A stretch of 64,000 bases of DNA from Opitutus sp. (GTDB lineage: Bacteria > Verrucomicrobiota > Verrucomicrobiae > Opitutales > Opitutaceae): contig SIBR01000002.1 of the NCBI GenBank assembly GCA_009695065.1, positions 124,001 through 188,000 on the forward strand, read 5' to 3'. Below are positions 27,050 to 36,746 of this stretch, piece after piece (the stretch's first letter is position 1; every line of letters begins with the position of its first letter). Under the pieces are notes generated by a model. It ran no database searches. It saw nothing but the letters and a program-made list of their open reading frames with translations, and had not been told where the DNA came from. A program made the position numbers and the translations under genes.

Positions 27050-28330
27050 ATGCCCCCCACCCATACCCGTTTCCTTGCCCTCGCCGGCCTCTGCATGGCG
27101 GCGGTGCTGGCCTACATCACGCGCAATGCCCTCGGGGTGGCGGAGAGCACGGTGCGGGCCGACCTCGCGCTGACGAAGGAGCAGACGGGCTGGCTGATGA
27201 GCATGTTTTTCTGGCCCTACGCGCTGTTTCAAATTCCCGGGGCCTGGGTGGGCCAGCGCCTCGGTGAGCGGCGGGCGCTGCCGTTGTTCGGCGTCCTGTG
27301 GTCGATCGCGTCGGCTGGGCTAGCGGCGGGCACCTATGGGATCATGGTGATCATGCGCATGGCGATGGGCGTGGCCCAGGCCGGTTTGGTTCCCGGATGC
27401 ATGGGTGTGATCTCGCGCTGGATTCCGCGCACGGGGCAGGGCTTTGCCGCGGGTTCGCTCGGGGGCTTCATGTCGGTGGGCGGGGTGATCGCGGCGCCGC
27501 TCACGGCGTGGCTGATCGTGGCCTGCGGCTGGCGGTGGGCGTTCGCGTTGTATGCCATTCCGGGAATCCTCTGGGCGGCGTGGTTTCGCGGGTGGTTTCG
27601 CAACCAGCCCGCGGAGCATCCGCGCGTCAACGCGGCGGAGTTGGAACTGATTCAGGCCGGCTCTCCGGTGCCGGTGGCCGGATCGGCCTCGGGTGAAAAA
27701 ACCGTGCCGTGGGCGCAAATCCTGACGAGTCCCGCGATGGGCTGGATCTGCGCTCAGCAGTTTTTCCGCGCGGCGGGCTACATCTTTTTCAGCACTTGGT
27801 TCGCGACGTATCTCCAGGAGGCCCGCGGGGTGAAGCTCATCAGTTCCGCCCTGTTGACCATGCTGCCGCTGCTCGCCGACGTCGGGGGCAGCCTCCTCGG
27901 CGGAGCGCTGTCGGATGCGGTGCTGCGGCGCACGGGCAGCGTGAAACTGGCGCGCCGGGGCCTGTCCATCGCCGCGATGCTGGTGTGCGCGCTGCTGACG
28001 TTCTCGGCCTACTTTTTCACCGATGTGTATGTCATCGTGCTGATCATCAGTGCGGGGACCTTTGTGGCCGCGATCGGCAATCCCTGTTCCTGCGCAATGA
28101 CGATGACTATGGGCGGGAGCCACGTCGCCACCGTCATGAGCATGATGAACATGAGCGGGAATCTGGGCGCGGCGCTGTTTCCGCTCGCGGTGCCGGCGCT
28201 GCTGGCGGCCACGGGCAGCTGGAACGCGGTGTTGCTCGGTTTCGGCGGACTCTATGTCGCGGCCGCAGTGTGCTGGTGCTTCCTGAAGGTCGAGGGCACC
28301 GTCATGGACCAGGCGCTTGTCAAACGCTGA
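27050..28330 (+). CDS. MFS transporter (anion:cation symporter-like)
   Basis: A 426-residue protein with about 12 transmembrane helices. The ATG at 27050 is preferred to an upstream TTG because it directly precedes the first helix (FLALAGLCMAAVLAYITRN). The first loop has the MFS signature GERRALPLFGVLWS. AQAGLVPGCMGVISRWIPRTGQGFAAG resembles the hexuronate/glucarate and sialate transporter branch (ACS family). It probably imports a sugar acid or organic acid with protons or sodium. It lies between the aldolase/amidohydrolase pair and the cytochrome/DUF1501 cassettes, all on the same strand. Confidence 0.88.
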   Translation: MPPTHTRFLALAGLCMAAVLAYITRNALGVAESTVRADLALTKEQTGWLMSMFFWPYALFQIPGAWVGQRLGERRALPLFGVLWSIASAGLAAGTYGIMVIMRMAMGVAQAGLVPGCMGVISRWIPRTGQGFAAGSLGGFMSVGGVIAAPLTAWLIVACGWRWAFALYAIPGILWAAWFRGWFRNQPAEHPRVNAAELELIQAGSPVPVAGSASGEKTVPWAQILTSPAMGWICAQQFFRAAGYIFFSTWFATYLQEARGVKLISSALLTMLPLLADVGGSLLGGALSDAVLRRTGSVKLARRGLSIAAMLVCALLTFSAYFFTDVYVIVLIISAGTFVAAIGNPCSCAMTMTMGGSHVATVMSMMNMSGNLGAALFPLAVPALLAATGSWNAVLLGFGGLYVAAAVCWCFLKVEGTVMDQALVKR

Positions 28331-28463
28331 AGGAACGGGAAGTCGGGCGCGACCGGACCGCGGCCGCAAGTTCCAGTTGCGGGCGGCGCAGAAACCGATT
28401 GATTCCCACCTCGAGTCCCAACCCCACCCACGTTCCGCTCAGCTCCGATCCGGGCACATTTCC

Positions 28464-31400
28464 ATGCGGTTTCCCTTTTCCTGCCTCTTCGTCGTGTCCG
28501 CGGCACTCCTGCCGCTGGGGGCGCGGGGGGCGGCAGCGTCCGACCTCCCCGATTTCACGCGGCAGATCCGGCCCATCCTCTCGGACAAGTGTTTCCGCTG
28601 CCACGGTCCGGACGAGGATGAGCGCAAGGGGGGCGACGACGGGCTGCGGCTCGACACCCCGGACGGTGCGCAGGTGGATCTCGGCGGTTACAAAGCCATC
28701 GTGCCGGGTAATCCGGCAAAGAGCGAAATCCTCAGCCGTATGCTGTCGGAGGATCCCGAGGAACGCATGCCGCCGCGCAAGACAGGCAAGGCGGTCACGC
28801 CGCAGGAAGTCGATCTGATCAAGCGCTGGATCGCGGGCGGCGCCAAATACTCGCGCCATTGGAGCTACGAGAAACCGGTGCGTGCCCCGTTGCCCAAAGT
28901 GAAGGCCAAGGGTTGGACCAAGGGAACGGTGGACCAATTCATTCTGGCAAAATTAGAGAAAGAAGGCCTGCGCCCGCAGCCCGAGGCCGACCGGCCGGCA
29001 TTGGCGCGCCGCGTGGCGCTGGATCTCACCGGCCTGACGCCCACGATCGAGGAAGTCGACGCCTTCGTCGCGGACCGCAGCCCGGCCGCCTACGAGCGTT
29101 TCGTCGACCGGCAGCTGGCCAAGCCGGCTTATGGCGAGCATTGGGCGCGGGCGTGGCTGGATCTCGCGCGTTACGCCGACTCCAAGGGTTACGCCGACGA
29201 CCAACCGCGCAGCATCTGGAAATATCGCGACTACGTGATCGACGCGTTCAACCGCAACCTGCCGTTCGACCGGTTCACGATCGAGCAGATCGCTGGCGAC
29301 CTCCTGCCGAATCCGACCGAGGAGCAGCTTTTTGCCACGGGCTTTCATCGCAACACGATGAACAACACCGAGGGCGGCACCGACGATGAGGAGTTTCGCA
29401 ATGCGGCGGTGGTCGACCGGGTCAATACCTCCATGGTGGTCTGGATGGGGAGTTCGATCGCGTGCGCGCAATGTCACACCCACAAATACGATCCGCTCAC
29501 CAACAAGGAATATTTCCAGCTCCTCGCGATCTTCAACCAGAGCGAGGACGCCGACCGGAGCGACGAAACGCCGATCCTCGAATTCTATACCGACGCGCAG
29601 AAGGCGCAGCGGGCCGATTGGGAAAACGAGATCGCGGCCCTCGACCGGACGCTGGTGGCGGCCCGCTCCACCCATGTCGCCGCGGCGGAAAAATGGGCGG
29701 CCGAGTTTCCCGCCCGGCTCGACTGGCAGTATCTTAAACCCGCCGCGGTGAAATCCGCGGGCAAGGCGGAAGTCACGGTGCAGGATGACGGCACCGTGGT
29801 CGTGGCGCCGGGGCAGAAGAAGGACACTTATACGGTCGAAGTCCCCGTGGCCGAGGGCACCACCGTCGCGGCGCTGCGCTTGGAGGCGCTGCCGGACGAG
29901 GCGTTGCCGGGCAAGGGCGCGGGTGGGGCGGAGGGCAACTTTGTCGTCACGCGCGTGCGCGCCGGCATCAAACCCGCGGAACCGATCCGCCGCGCTCGTT
30001 ACGTTCGGGTCGAACTGCCGGGCAAGGACCGGACGCTGCAACTCGCCGAGGTGGAGGTTTTCAGCAACGGACAGAATGTGGCGGCGAGTGGCGTGGCTTC
30101 GCAGAGCTCGACGGCCGAGGGCGCCGAAGCGGGCCGGGCGATCGATGGCCGGACCGACGGGGATTTCGCGAAAAATTCCGTGACGCAGACAGCGAGCAGC
30201 GAGAATCCCTGGTGGGAGCTCGATCTCAATTCCGTTCAGGCGTTGGAGCGAATTGTGGTCTGGGGCCGGACCGGGGCGGAAGCGACGCCCGCGGGCCTGC
30301 GGGTGAGCCTGCTCGATGAGCAGAAAAAGCCGGTTTGGGAACTGGCCGCCCGGGACGCGCCCCGGCCCAGCCGGGTGTTCGATCTCGGCGATCCGGTGGA
30401 GCTCAAACTGAGCCGCGTGGTCGTCGATTTTGCTCAAGCGGAATTCGACGAGTCGTTCATCATAACGGATCAGGAACCGAAGACACCCAATCCGCGAAAG
30501 AAGACGGCGCTCAAGCGGGGGTGGGGCGTCGAGGGATCCGTGGGCAAAACGCACACGCTTTCGGTCCAGCCGGCGAAGCCGTTCACGCTGCAGCCCGGCG
30601 AGAAACTGGTGGTCACCCTTGAGCAGCAGTCGGCGGTCGAAAACGCCACGCTCAATCGTTTCCGGATCGGGACCACCTCCGACCCGCGCAGCAGTGAACA
30701 TTTGCGTTTGCCGGCGGCGGAGCTCGCCGCGCTGCAGCTTTCCGCGGTGGAACGCGACGCGGCGCAGACCGCGTTGTTGCTCGATTATTATGTCCGCCAG
30801 GTCGCGCCCGAGCTCAAGGAGCCGCGCGATCGCCTGGCGACGCTGCACCGTTCCATCGAGGAGATGCCGGTCAACTCATCCCCGATCATGCGCGAACTCG
30901 CGGCGGACCAGCAGCGCAAGACTCACATCCAGCTTCGCGGCAATTTCCGCGCGCTGGACGAGGAAGTGTCCCCGGGCGTGCCGGCGGCCTTTCCGCCCCT
31001 GCCGGCTGGCGCCCCGGTTAACCGCCTGACCTTTGCCCGGTGGCTGGTCGACGAAAACAATCCGCTCACGGCGCGCGTGCAGGCGAACCGTCTGTGGGAG
31101 GCGATTTTTGGAATCGGCCTCGTGCGGACATCGGAAGAATTTGGCTCGCAGGGCGAACTGCCCACGCACCCCGAGCTCCTCGACTGGCTCGCGTGCGAGC
31201 TCGTCGACGGCAAGTGGGACATGAAGCGTCTTCTCAAGACACTGGTGATATCGGCGGCCTACCGGCAGAGTTCGAAGGTCACACCCGAGGCGCTGGCGGC
31301 GGATCCGGAAAACCGGCTGGTCTCACGCGGTCCCCGCTTCCGGCTTGGAGCTGAAGTGGTGCGTGATCAGGCGCTGGCGGTGAGCGGTTTGTTGAGCGCA

Positions 31401-31958
31401 AAGATGCACGGCCCCTCGGGCCGGCCCTACCAGCCGGCCTTCGACCTGCGAGCGGCGTTCGGGTCCGCCCTCGATTGGAAGCCCAGCGCGGGCGAGGATC
31501 GCTACCGGCGCGGGCTCTACACCGAGTGGCGCCGCAGCAGCCCCTATCCCTCGATGGTCACGTTCGACGCGCCTAACCGCGAAATCTGCACGTTGCGCCG
31601 CAACCGCAGCAACACGCCGCTCCAGGCGCTGGTGACCTTGAACGACCCCGTTTACGTCGAGGCGGCCCAGGCGCTCGCGCGGCTCATCGCCGTCGGCGAT
31701 CATTCCGTGGCGGCCAGGATCCACGATGGGTTTCGCCGCGTGCTGGCGCGTCCGCCGACCGACGCCGAGGTGCAGGAAGTAGCGGCGCTGTACAAGAATG
31801 CCGCCGCGACCTATGCCGCCGCGCCCGACCAGGCCGCGGCCCTGATCGCCAACCCGGACAATCCCCCGCCCGCCGGAATTCCGCCGGCGGAGCTGGCGGC
31901 CTGGACGGCCGTGGCTAATGTCTTGCTCAATCTCGACGAGACGCTGATGAAGCGCTGA
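28464..31958 (+). CDS. Cytochrome-c domain protein with DUF1549 and DUF1553 (cassette 1)
   Basis: A 1164-residue exported protein. The ATG at 28464 begins a signal peptide (RFPFSCLFVVSAALLPLGARGAAAS). Residues about 30-130 form a planctomycete-type cytochrome-c domain (PSCyt1) with haem motif CFRCHG (43-48). DUF1549 follows (WARAWLDLARYADSKGY; FNRNLPFDRFTIEQIAGDLLPN), with a second CAQCHTHKYDP motif (334-344). A discoidin-like insert sits in the middle (VEVFSNGQN; WWELDLNSVQALERIVVWGR). DUF1553 ends the protein (RWLVDENNPLTARVQANRLWEAIFG; RRNRSNTPLQALVTLNDP). Biochemical function is not established. The partner DUF1501 gene starts 10 bases downstream, the usual arrangement. Confidence 0.92.
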   Translation: MRFPFSCLFVVSAALLPLGARGAAASDLPDFTRQIRPILSDKCFRCHGPDEDERKGGDDGLRLDTPDGAQVDLGGYKAIVPGNPAKSEILSRMLSEDPEERMPPRKTGKAVTPQEVDLIKRWIAGGAKYSRHWSYEKPVRAPLPKVKAKGWTKGTVDQFILAKLEKEGLRPQPEADRPALARRVALDLTGLTPTIEEVDAFVADRSPAAYERFVDRQLAKPAYGEHWARAWLDLARYADSKGYADDQPRSIWKYRDYVIDAFNRNLPFDRFTIEQIAGDLLPNPTEEQLFATGFHRNTMNNTEGGTDDEEFRNAAVVDRVNTSMVVWMGSSIACAQCHTHKYDPLTNKEYFQLLAIFNQSEDADRSDETPILEFYTDAQKAQRADWENEIAALDRTLVAARSTHVAAAEKWAAEFPARLDWQYLKPAAVKSAGKAEVTVQDDGTVVVAPGQKKDTYTVEVPVAEGTTVAALRLEALPDEALPGKGAGGAEGNFVVTRVRAGIKPAEPIRRARYVRVELPGKDRTLQLAEVEVFSNGQNVAASGVASQSSTAEGAEAGRAIDGRTDGDFAKNSVTQTASSENPWWELDLNSVQALERIVVWGRTGAEATPAGLRVSLLDEQKKPVWELAARDAPRPSRVFDLGDPVELKLSRVVVDFAQAEFDESFIITDQEPKTPNPRKKTALKRGWGVEGSVGKTHTLSVQPAKPFTLQPGEKLVVTLEQQSAVENATLNRFRIGTTSDPRSSEHLRLPAAELAALQLSAVERDAAQTALLLDYYVRQVAPELKEPRDRLATLHRSIEEMPVNSSPIMRELAADQQRKTHIQLRGNFRALDEEVSPGVPAAFPPLPAGAPVNRLTFARWLVDENNPLTARVQANRLWEAIFGIGLVRTSEEFGSQGELPTHPELLDWLACELVDGKWDMKRLLKTLVISAAYRQSSKVTPEALAADPENRLVSRGPRFRLGAEVVRDQALAVSGLLSAKMHGPSGRPYQPAFDLRAAFGSALDWKPSAGEDRYRRGLYTEWRRSSPYPSMVTFDAPNREICTLRRNRSNTPLQALVTLNDPVYVEAAQALARLIAVGDHSVAARIHDGFRRVLARPPTDAEVQEVAALYKNAAATYAAAPDQAAALIANPDNPPPAGIPPAELAAWTAVANVLLNLDETLMKR

Positions 31959-31968
31959 GCGCCGCCCC

Positions 31969-33423
31969 ATGAATCTCCCGCTGCAACAGCTCCAGCACCA
32001 GACCCGGCGCCAGTTCCTGCGCAACGTCGGCCAGTTCAGCCTCGGGGCGATCGCGATGGAAGCGCTGCTGTCCCGCCCGGCGTCGGCCGGCCCCGCCGCC
32101 GCGCGCAATCCCCTGGCTCCGCATGCGCCGCATTTTGCGCCGAAGGTCAAACGCGTCATCTACCTGCACATGTCCGGCGGGCCGCCGCACCTCGACCTCT
32201 TCGACTACAAGCCGGAACTGGTGAAGTTCGACGGCCAGCTGGCGCCCGATGCGTTTATCAAGGGCAAAAAATTCGCCTTCACCACGGGCACCCCGAAGCT
32301 CATGGGCACGCCGCGGACGTTTGCCCAGTACGGCAAGGGTGGCATCTGGATGTCCGACGCGATTCCGAATTTTCAGACGATCGCCGACGAGTTGTGCGTG
32401 ATCAAGTCGATGAACAGCGACCAGTTCAACCACACGCCGGCCGAGCTGTTGCTGTTCACTGGGTCGCCGCGATCGGGCCGGCCCTCGATGGGTTCTTGGG
32501 TCACCTACGGGCTTGGTTCCGAAAACGAAAACCTGCCCGGGTTTGTGGTGCTGATCAGCAGTGGCGTGCAACCCAGCGCGGGGCAGGCCGCGTGGGGCAC
32601 GGGTTTCCTGCCGTCGGTTTTTCAAGGCGTGCAATGTCGCTCGAAGGGCGACCCGGTCCTCTACGTTGGCGATCCTCCCGGCATGGACCGGGCGATGCGG
32701 CGGCAGACGCTCGATGCGTTGCGCGCGCTCAACGAGCTGCAGGCGAAGGAACTCGGCCACCCGGAGACCGCCACGCGCATCGCGCAGTACGAACTCGCGT
32801 TTCGCATGCAGGCCAGCGTGCCGGAAGTGATGGATATTTCGCGCGAATCGCCGGCCACGCTGGAGGCGTACGGCGCGAAGCCGGGCGAGGCGAGCTTTGC
32901 CAACAACTGCCTCCTCGGGCGGCGGCTGCTCGAGCAGGGCGTGCGCTTTGTGCAGCTCTTCGACTGGGGCTGGGATTTTCACGGGACCACCCCGCGGGAG
33001 GATATCCGCCATGGCCTGACCGAGAAGATGGCGCGGACGGACAAGCCGGTGACGGCGCTCATCCGCGATCTCAAGGAGCGCGGGCTGCTCGACGACACGC
33101 TGGTCATCTGGGGCGGCGAATTTGGGCGCACGCCTTTCCGGGAAGGCCGGACATCGACCGGCGACATCATGGGGCGGGATCACTTTCCGGACGCATATTC
33201 GCTTTTCCTTGCGGGCGGTGGCGTCAAACGCGGCCTGAGCTACGGCCAGACCGACGAACTCGGCTTCGGCATCGTCGAGAACAAGGTGCACGTGCACGAC
33301 CTGCAGGCGACGATCCTGCACCTGCTGGGCTTCGATCACACCGCGCTGACGTTCCGCTTCCAGGGTCGTGACTACCGCCTCACCGATGTGCATGGCCAAG
33401 TGGTCAAAGACATCCTGGTGTGA
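31969..33423 (+). CDS. Exported DUF1501 protein (cassette 1)
   Basis: A 484-residue protein with a Tat-like leader (QTRRQFLRNVGQFSLGAIAM). DUF1501 belongs to the alkaline-phosphatase/sulfatase-like superfamily by fold. Characteristic segments are HAPHFAPKVKRVIYLHMSGG, HLDLFDYKPEL, KSMNSDQFNHTPAELLLFTG, SMGSWVTYGLGSENENLPGF, VIWGGEFGRTPF and GRDHFPDAYSLFLAGGG. Known members almost always accompany cytochrome/DUF1549/DUF1553 proteins, as here. No catalytic activity has been firmly assigned to the family as far as I know. It ends before a 164-base gap without recognisable genes, which may hold the promoter of cassette 2. Confidence 0.92.
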   Translation: MNLPLQQLQHQTRRQFLRNVGQFSLGAIAMEALLSRPASAGPAAARNPLAPHAPHFAPKVKRVIYLHMSGGPPHLDLFDYKPELVKFDGQLAPDAFIKGKKFAFTTGTPKLMGTPRTFAQYGKGGIWMSDAIPNFQTIADELCVIKSMNSDQFNHTPAELLLFTGSPRSGRPSMGSWVTYGLGSENENLPGFVVLISSGVQPSAGQAAWGTGFLPSVFQGVQCRSKGDPVLYVGDPPGMDRAMRRQTLDALRALNELQAKELGHPETATRIAQYELAFRMQASVPEVMDISRESPATLEAYGAKPGEASFANNCLLGRRLLEQGVRFVQLFDWGWDFHGTTPREDIRHGLTEKMARTDKPVTALIRDLKERGLLDDTLVIWGGEFGRTPFREGRTSTGDIMGRDHFPDAYSLFLAGGGVKRGLSYGQTDELGFGIVENKVHVHDLQATILHLLGFDHTALTFRFQGRDYRLTDVHGQVVKDILV

Positions 33424-33587
33424 GGCCGGGGGGCCGGATCGTTGCCCCGCGGGATCCGGGCGCGACTCCAAGCGCGCCGTTGCACTTGAAAATAAAATGG
33501 GTTTTGTGAAGGGGCCTTCGACGGTTGTGACTGCCTTTCGCCTTACCCCACCTTCATGCGGACTACCTGCCCCTTCACGCCCATCTC

Positions 33588-36500
33588 GTGAGAACGCCGG
33601 CTAAAGTTTTCCTTTGCCGCGGTTTCAGGGCAGCCCTCGGAGTTGCCGGCGGGTTCGTCGCTTTCCTGCTGCTGGCGTTGCTCACAGGGAGTTCGATTCG
33701 GGCGGCCGCGGCCGCCAAGGCTCCAGTCAATCTCGCGCAACTGCCGGCGCCGGTCCGGGGGCCGGTCGACTACGCGAAGGACATCCAGCCGATCCTCGCG
33801 AAGAACTGCTATGCGTGTCACGGGGCGGAGAAGCAGAAGAGCGGGTTGCGGCTCGATCGCAAAGCTGACGCGCTGCTCGGCGGCGATTCCGGGAAGATCA
33901 TTCTGCCGGGCAAAAGCGCCGAGAGCATTTTGATTCACAACGTGGCGGGCCTCGATCCCGACACGATCATGCCTCCGGAGGACGAGCGGTTGACCGCGGC
34001 GGAAATCGGCAAGTTGCGCGCGTGGATCGACGCGGGGGCGGTCTGGCCGGACGACGCACCCGCGTCCGCGGGCAAGGACGCGCGCCATTGGGCCTTCAAG
34101 CCAGCGGAGCGTGCGTCGGTGCCGCGGGTGAAAGACAAGACGTGGATTCGCAACCCGATCGACGCGTTCGTGCTGGCGCGGCTGGAGAAGGAGAAAATCG
34201 CGCCGTCGCCGGAGGCCGGCCGGCCGGCGCTGTTGCGGCGGCTTAGCCTGGATTTGCTCGGCCTGCTGCCCACCCCGGAGGAGGCGGTCGCGTTTGCGAA
34301 CGACACGCGCCCCGATACCTACGAGCGCGTGGTCGACCGCCTGCTGGCGTCGCCGCATTTCGGCGAACGCTGGGGCCGGCACTGGCTCGACCTCGCCCGC
34401 TACGCCGACAGCGACGGCTACGAGGCCGACCGGCCGCGACCCTACGCTTATCTTTTCCGCGATTGGGTGATCGACGCGATCAACCGTGACCTGCCGTTCG
34501 ACCAGTTTACGATCGAACAACTCGCGGGGGACTTGCTGCCCAACGCCTCCGACCAGCAAAAGCGCGCCACCGGGTTTCACCGGCAGACGCTGACGAATCG
34601 CGAGGGGGGCGTGGACAAGGAGGAGTTCCGCACCAAGGCCACGGTCGACCGCGTCAGCACGACGGGCGCCGCCTGGCTCGGCCTCACGGTCGGCTGCGCC
34701 GAATGCCACACCCACAAATTCGACCCGATCACGCAGCGGGAATTCTACCAGCTCTACGCCTTCTTCAACAACGCCTCGGAAAAGGACATCCCGGCGCCGC
34801 GGCCGGAGGAACTTGCCGCCTACGAGCGGCAGATGAAAACGTGGGAAGCGAAAGAAACCGAATTGGAACCGGCCTTGCAGGCCTACCTCCAGGGCATCGC
34901 GGAGACGAAACTGCCGGAGTGGGAGCGCACCCTCAAGCGGCCGTCGGCCCGATGGTCGGTGCTGACGCCGCAGAAAGTCCTCCACTCGATCGAGGACGTC
35001 GACACGCCGCTCAAGGCCGGCAAGGACCACACCATTTCGTCCCGGCCGAGGGATCCGCTGCACTCGCGCTTCACGATCGAAACCAAGGCGAGCCTGCAGG
35101 GCGTCACGGGATTCCGGGTCGAAGTGCTGGACGAACCGGGCAAGACGGTGGGCTTGGGGGCGAAGGGCGATTTCGCGCTGTCGGAATTCACGGTGGCGGT
35201 GCGGACCGGCGACGGCGAACCGCGCAAGGTCGAGCTGGCCTCGGCCGAGGCGGACTTCGCGGTCGCGGGCGGCGAGGCCGCGAAGGCGATCGATGGCGAG
35301 AACGAAACCGGCTGGAGCATCGGGCCCCAGACCCATCGCGATCACGTCATCGTTTTTGCGACGAAGACGCCGCTGGATTTGCCCGCCGGCGCGACGCTGA
35401 TCTTCCAGTTCGAGCACCACACCGTCGGCCTGATCAACCGGTTCCGCCTGGCGGCGACCACGTCCGCCGGCCCGCTGGAGCCCAGCACGCTGTCCGATGC
35501 GATCGGGGCGATTTTCGACACGCCGCGGGAGCAGCGAAGCGAAAGTCAGCACGCGGCCCTGCGCCGGTATTTTGGCGAACGCCTGGACGAGAAGGGCCGG
35601 GCACTGCGCGAGGGGATCACGGCGCACATGGCGAAGAAACCCAAGTTTCCGGAAACCACGGCGGCGATTCTCGAGGCGGAGGAGCGCAAGACCCACGTGC
35701 ATACCCGGGGCGATTTTCTGCGCCCGGGCGACGAAGTGGAGCCGGCCACGCTCCGGGTGCTGCATCCGTTTCATCCGCGCGGCGACAAGCCCGACCGGCT
35801 GGATTTGGCGCGCTGGCTGGTCGACCCGGCCAATCCGCTGACGCCGCGCGTGACGGTGAATCACGTTTGGAAAAATCTCTTCGGCCGCGCGCTGGTCTCG
35901 TCGGTGAACGATTTCGGCACGCGCGGGGAAAAGCCGTCGCACCCCGAATTGCTCGACTGGCTGGCGGTCACGTTCGCGTCCACGCCCAACGCGCAACTCG
36001 GCCTCGGCTGGAGCCGCAAGGCGCTGATCAGGCTGATCGTGACGTCGGCCGCCTACCGGCAGTCGTCGGCCACCCGGCTCGAGTTGGTCGCCCGCGACCC
36101 CAACAACGTGCTGCTCGCGCGGCAGAACCGTTTCCGCCTCGACGCGGAGAACGTCCGCGACATCTACCTCGCGGCGTCCGGCCTGCTGAATCCGGCCATC
36201 GGTGGGCCGAGCATGCGCCCGCAACTGCCGGCGGACATCGCGGCGCTCGGTTACGCCAACTCGGTGAAATGGGAAGAGAGCAAGGGCGCGGAACGCTACC
36301 GGCGCGGGCTCTATATTTTTTTCCAGCGGACCGTGCCTTATCCGATGCTGATGACGTTCGACGCGCCGGACTCGAACACGACGTGCACGGCCCGCGAGCG
36401 TTCTAACACGCCGTTGCAGGCGCTGGCGCTGCTCAACGACCCCGTGTTTTTCGAATGCGCGCAGGCACTCGGGTCCCGCGTGGCCGGCGAGCCGGTGCCC

Positions 36501-36743
36501 CCTGAGGAAAAGATGCGCCGCGCATTCCGGCTATGCCTCACGCGGGAGCCCAGCCCGGCCGAGTTGGAGCGGTTGCAGCGGCTTTATTTCGGGCAGAAGC
36601 AGATGATGAAGAACCAGCCGGAGAATGCCGCGCTGATCGCCGGCGAAGCCACGCCCGAGGCCGCCGACCGGGAGGAAAAGGCGACGTTGATCGCCGTGAG
36701 CCGGGTCATCATGAATCTCGATGAGTTTGTCACCCGCGACTGA
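33588..36743 (+). CDS. Cytochrome-c domain protein with DUF1549 and DUF1553 (cassette 2)
   Basis: A 1051-residue exported protein beginning at a GTG; no in-frame ATG gives the signal segment (VAGGFVAFLLLALLTGSSIRAAA). The haem motif CYACHG lies at residues 74-79 and a second CAECHTHKFDP at 370-380. DUF1549 shows WGRHWLDLARYADSDGYEADR and FTIEQLAGDLLPN; DUF1553 shows RWLVDPANPLTPRVTVNHVWKNLFG and RERSNTPLQALALLNDPVF. The central variable region differs strongly from cassette 1 and lacks a clear discoidin motif. The cassettes are therefore old paralogues, not a fresh duplication. The partner DUF1501 gene starts only 3 bases after the stop. Confidence 0.92.
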   Translation: MRTPAKVFLCRGFRAALGVAGGFVAFLLLALLTGSSIRAAAAAKAPVNLAQLPAPVRGPVDYAKDIQPILAKNCYACHGAEKQKSGLRLDRKADALLGGDSGKIILPGKSAESILIHNVAGLDPDTIMPPEDERLTAAEIGKLRAWIDAGAVWPDDAPASAGKDARHWAFKPAERASVPRVKDKTWIRNPIDAFVLARLEKEKIAPSPEAGRPALLRRLSLDLLGLLPTPEEAVAFANDTRPDTYERVVDRLLASPHFGERWGRHWLDLARYADSDGYEADRPRPYAYLFRDWVIDAINRDLPFDQFTIEQLAGDLLPNASDQQKRATGFHRQTLTNREGGVDKEEFRTKATVDRVSTTGAAWLGLTVGCAECHTHKFDPITQREFYQLYAFFNNASEKDIPAPRPEELAAYERQMKTWEAKETELEPALQAYLQGIAETKLPEWERTLKRPSARWSVLTPQKVLHSIEDVDTPLKAGKDHTISSRPRDPLHSRFTIETKASLQGVTGFRVEVLDEPGKTVGLGAKGDFALSEFTVAVRTGDGEPRKVELASAEADFAVAGGEAAKAIDGENETGWSIGPQTHRDHVIVFATKTPLDLPAGATLIFQFEHHTVGLINRFRLAATTSAGPLEPSTLSDAIGAIFDTPREQRSESQHAALRRYFGERLDEKGRALREGITAHMAKKPKFPETTAAILEAEERKTHVHTRGDFLRPGDEVEPATLRVLHPFHPRGDKPDRLDLARWLVDPANPLTPRVTVNHVWKNLFGRALVSSVNDFGTRGEKPSHPELLDWLAVTFASTPNAQLGLGWSRKALIRLIVTSAAYRQSSATRLELVARDPNNVLLARQNRFRLDAENVRDIYLAASGLLNPAIGGPSMRPQLPADIAALGYANSVKWEESKGAERYRRGLYIFFQRTVPYPMLMTFDAPDSNTTCTARERSNTPLQALALLNDPVFFECAQALGSRVAGEPVPPEEKMRRAFRLCLTREPSPAELERLQRLYFGQKQMMKNQPENAALIAGEATPEAADREEKATLIAVSRVIMNLDEFVTRD

Positions 36744-36746
36744 ACC

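Noticed and set aside
28332..28463. In-frame upstream extension of the cassette 1 cytochrome protein
   Set aside because: Residues before the ATG at 28464 are polar and overlap the MFS stop region, whereas that ATG opens a standard signal peptide.
33543..36224. Long minus-strand open frame of about 890 codons opposite cassette 2
   Set aside because: Antisense to a clearly conserved cytochrome/DUF1549/DUF1553 gene; Arg-rich composition and no recognisable domain.
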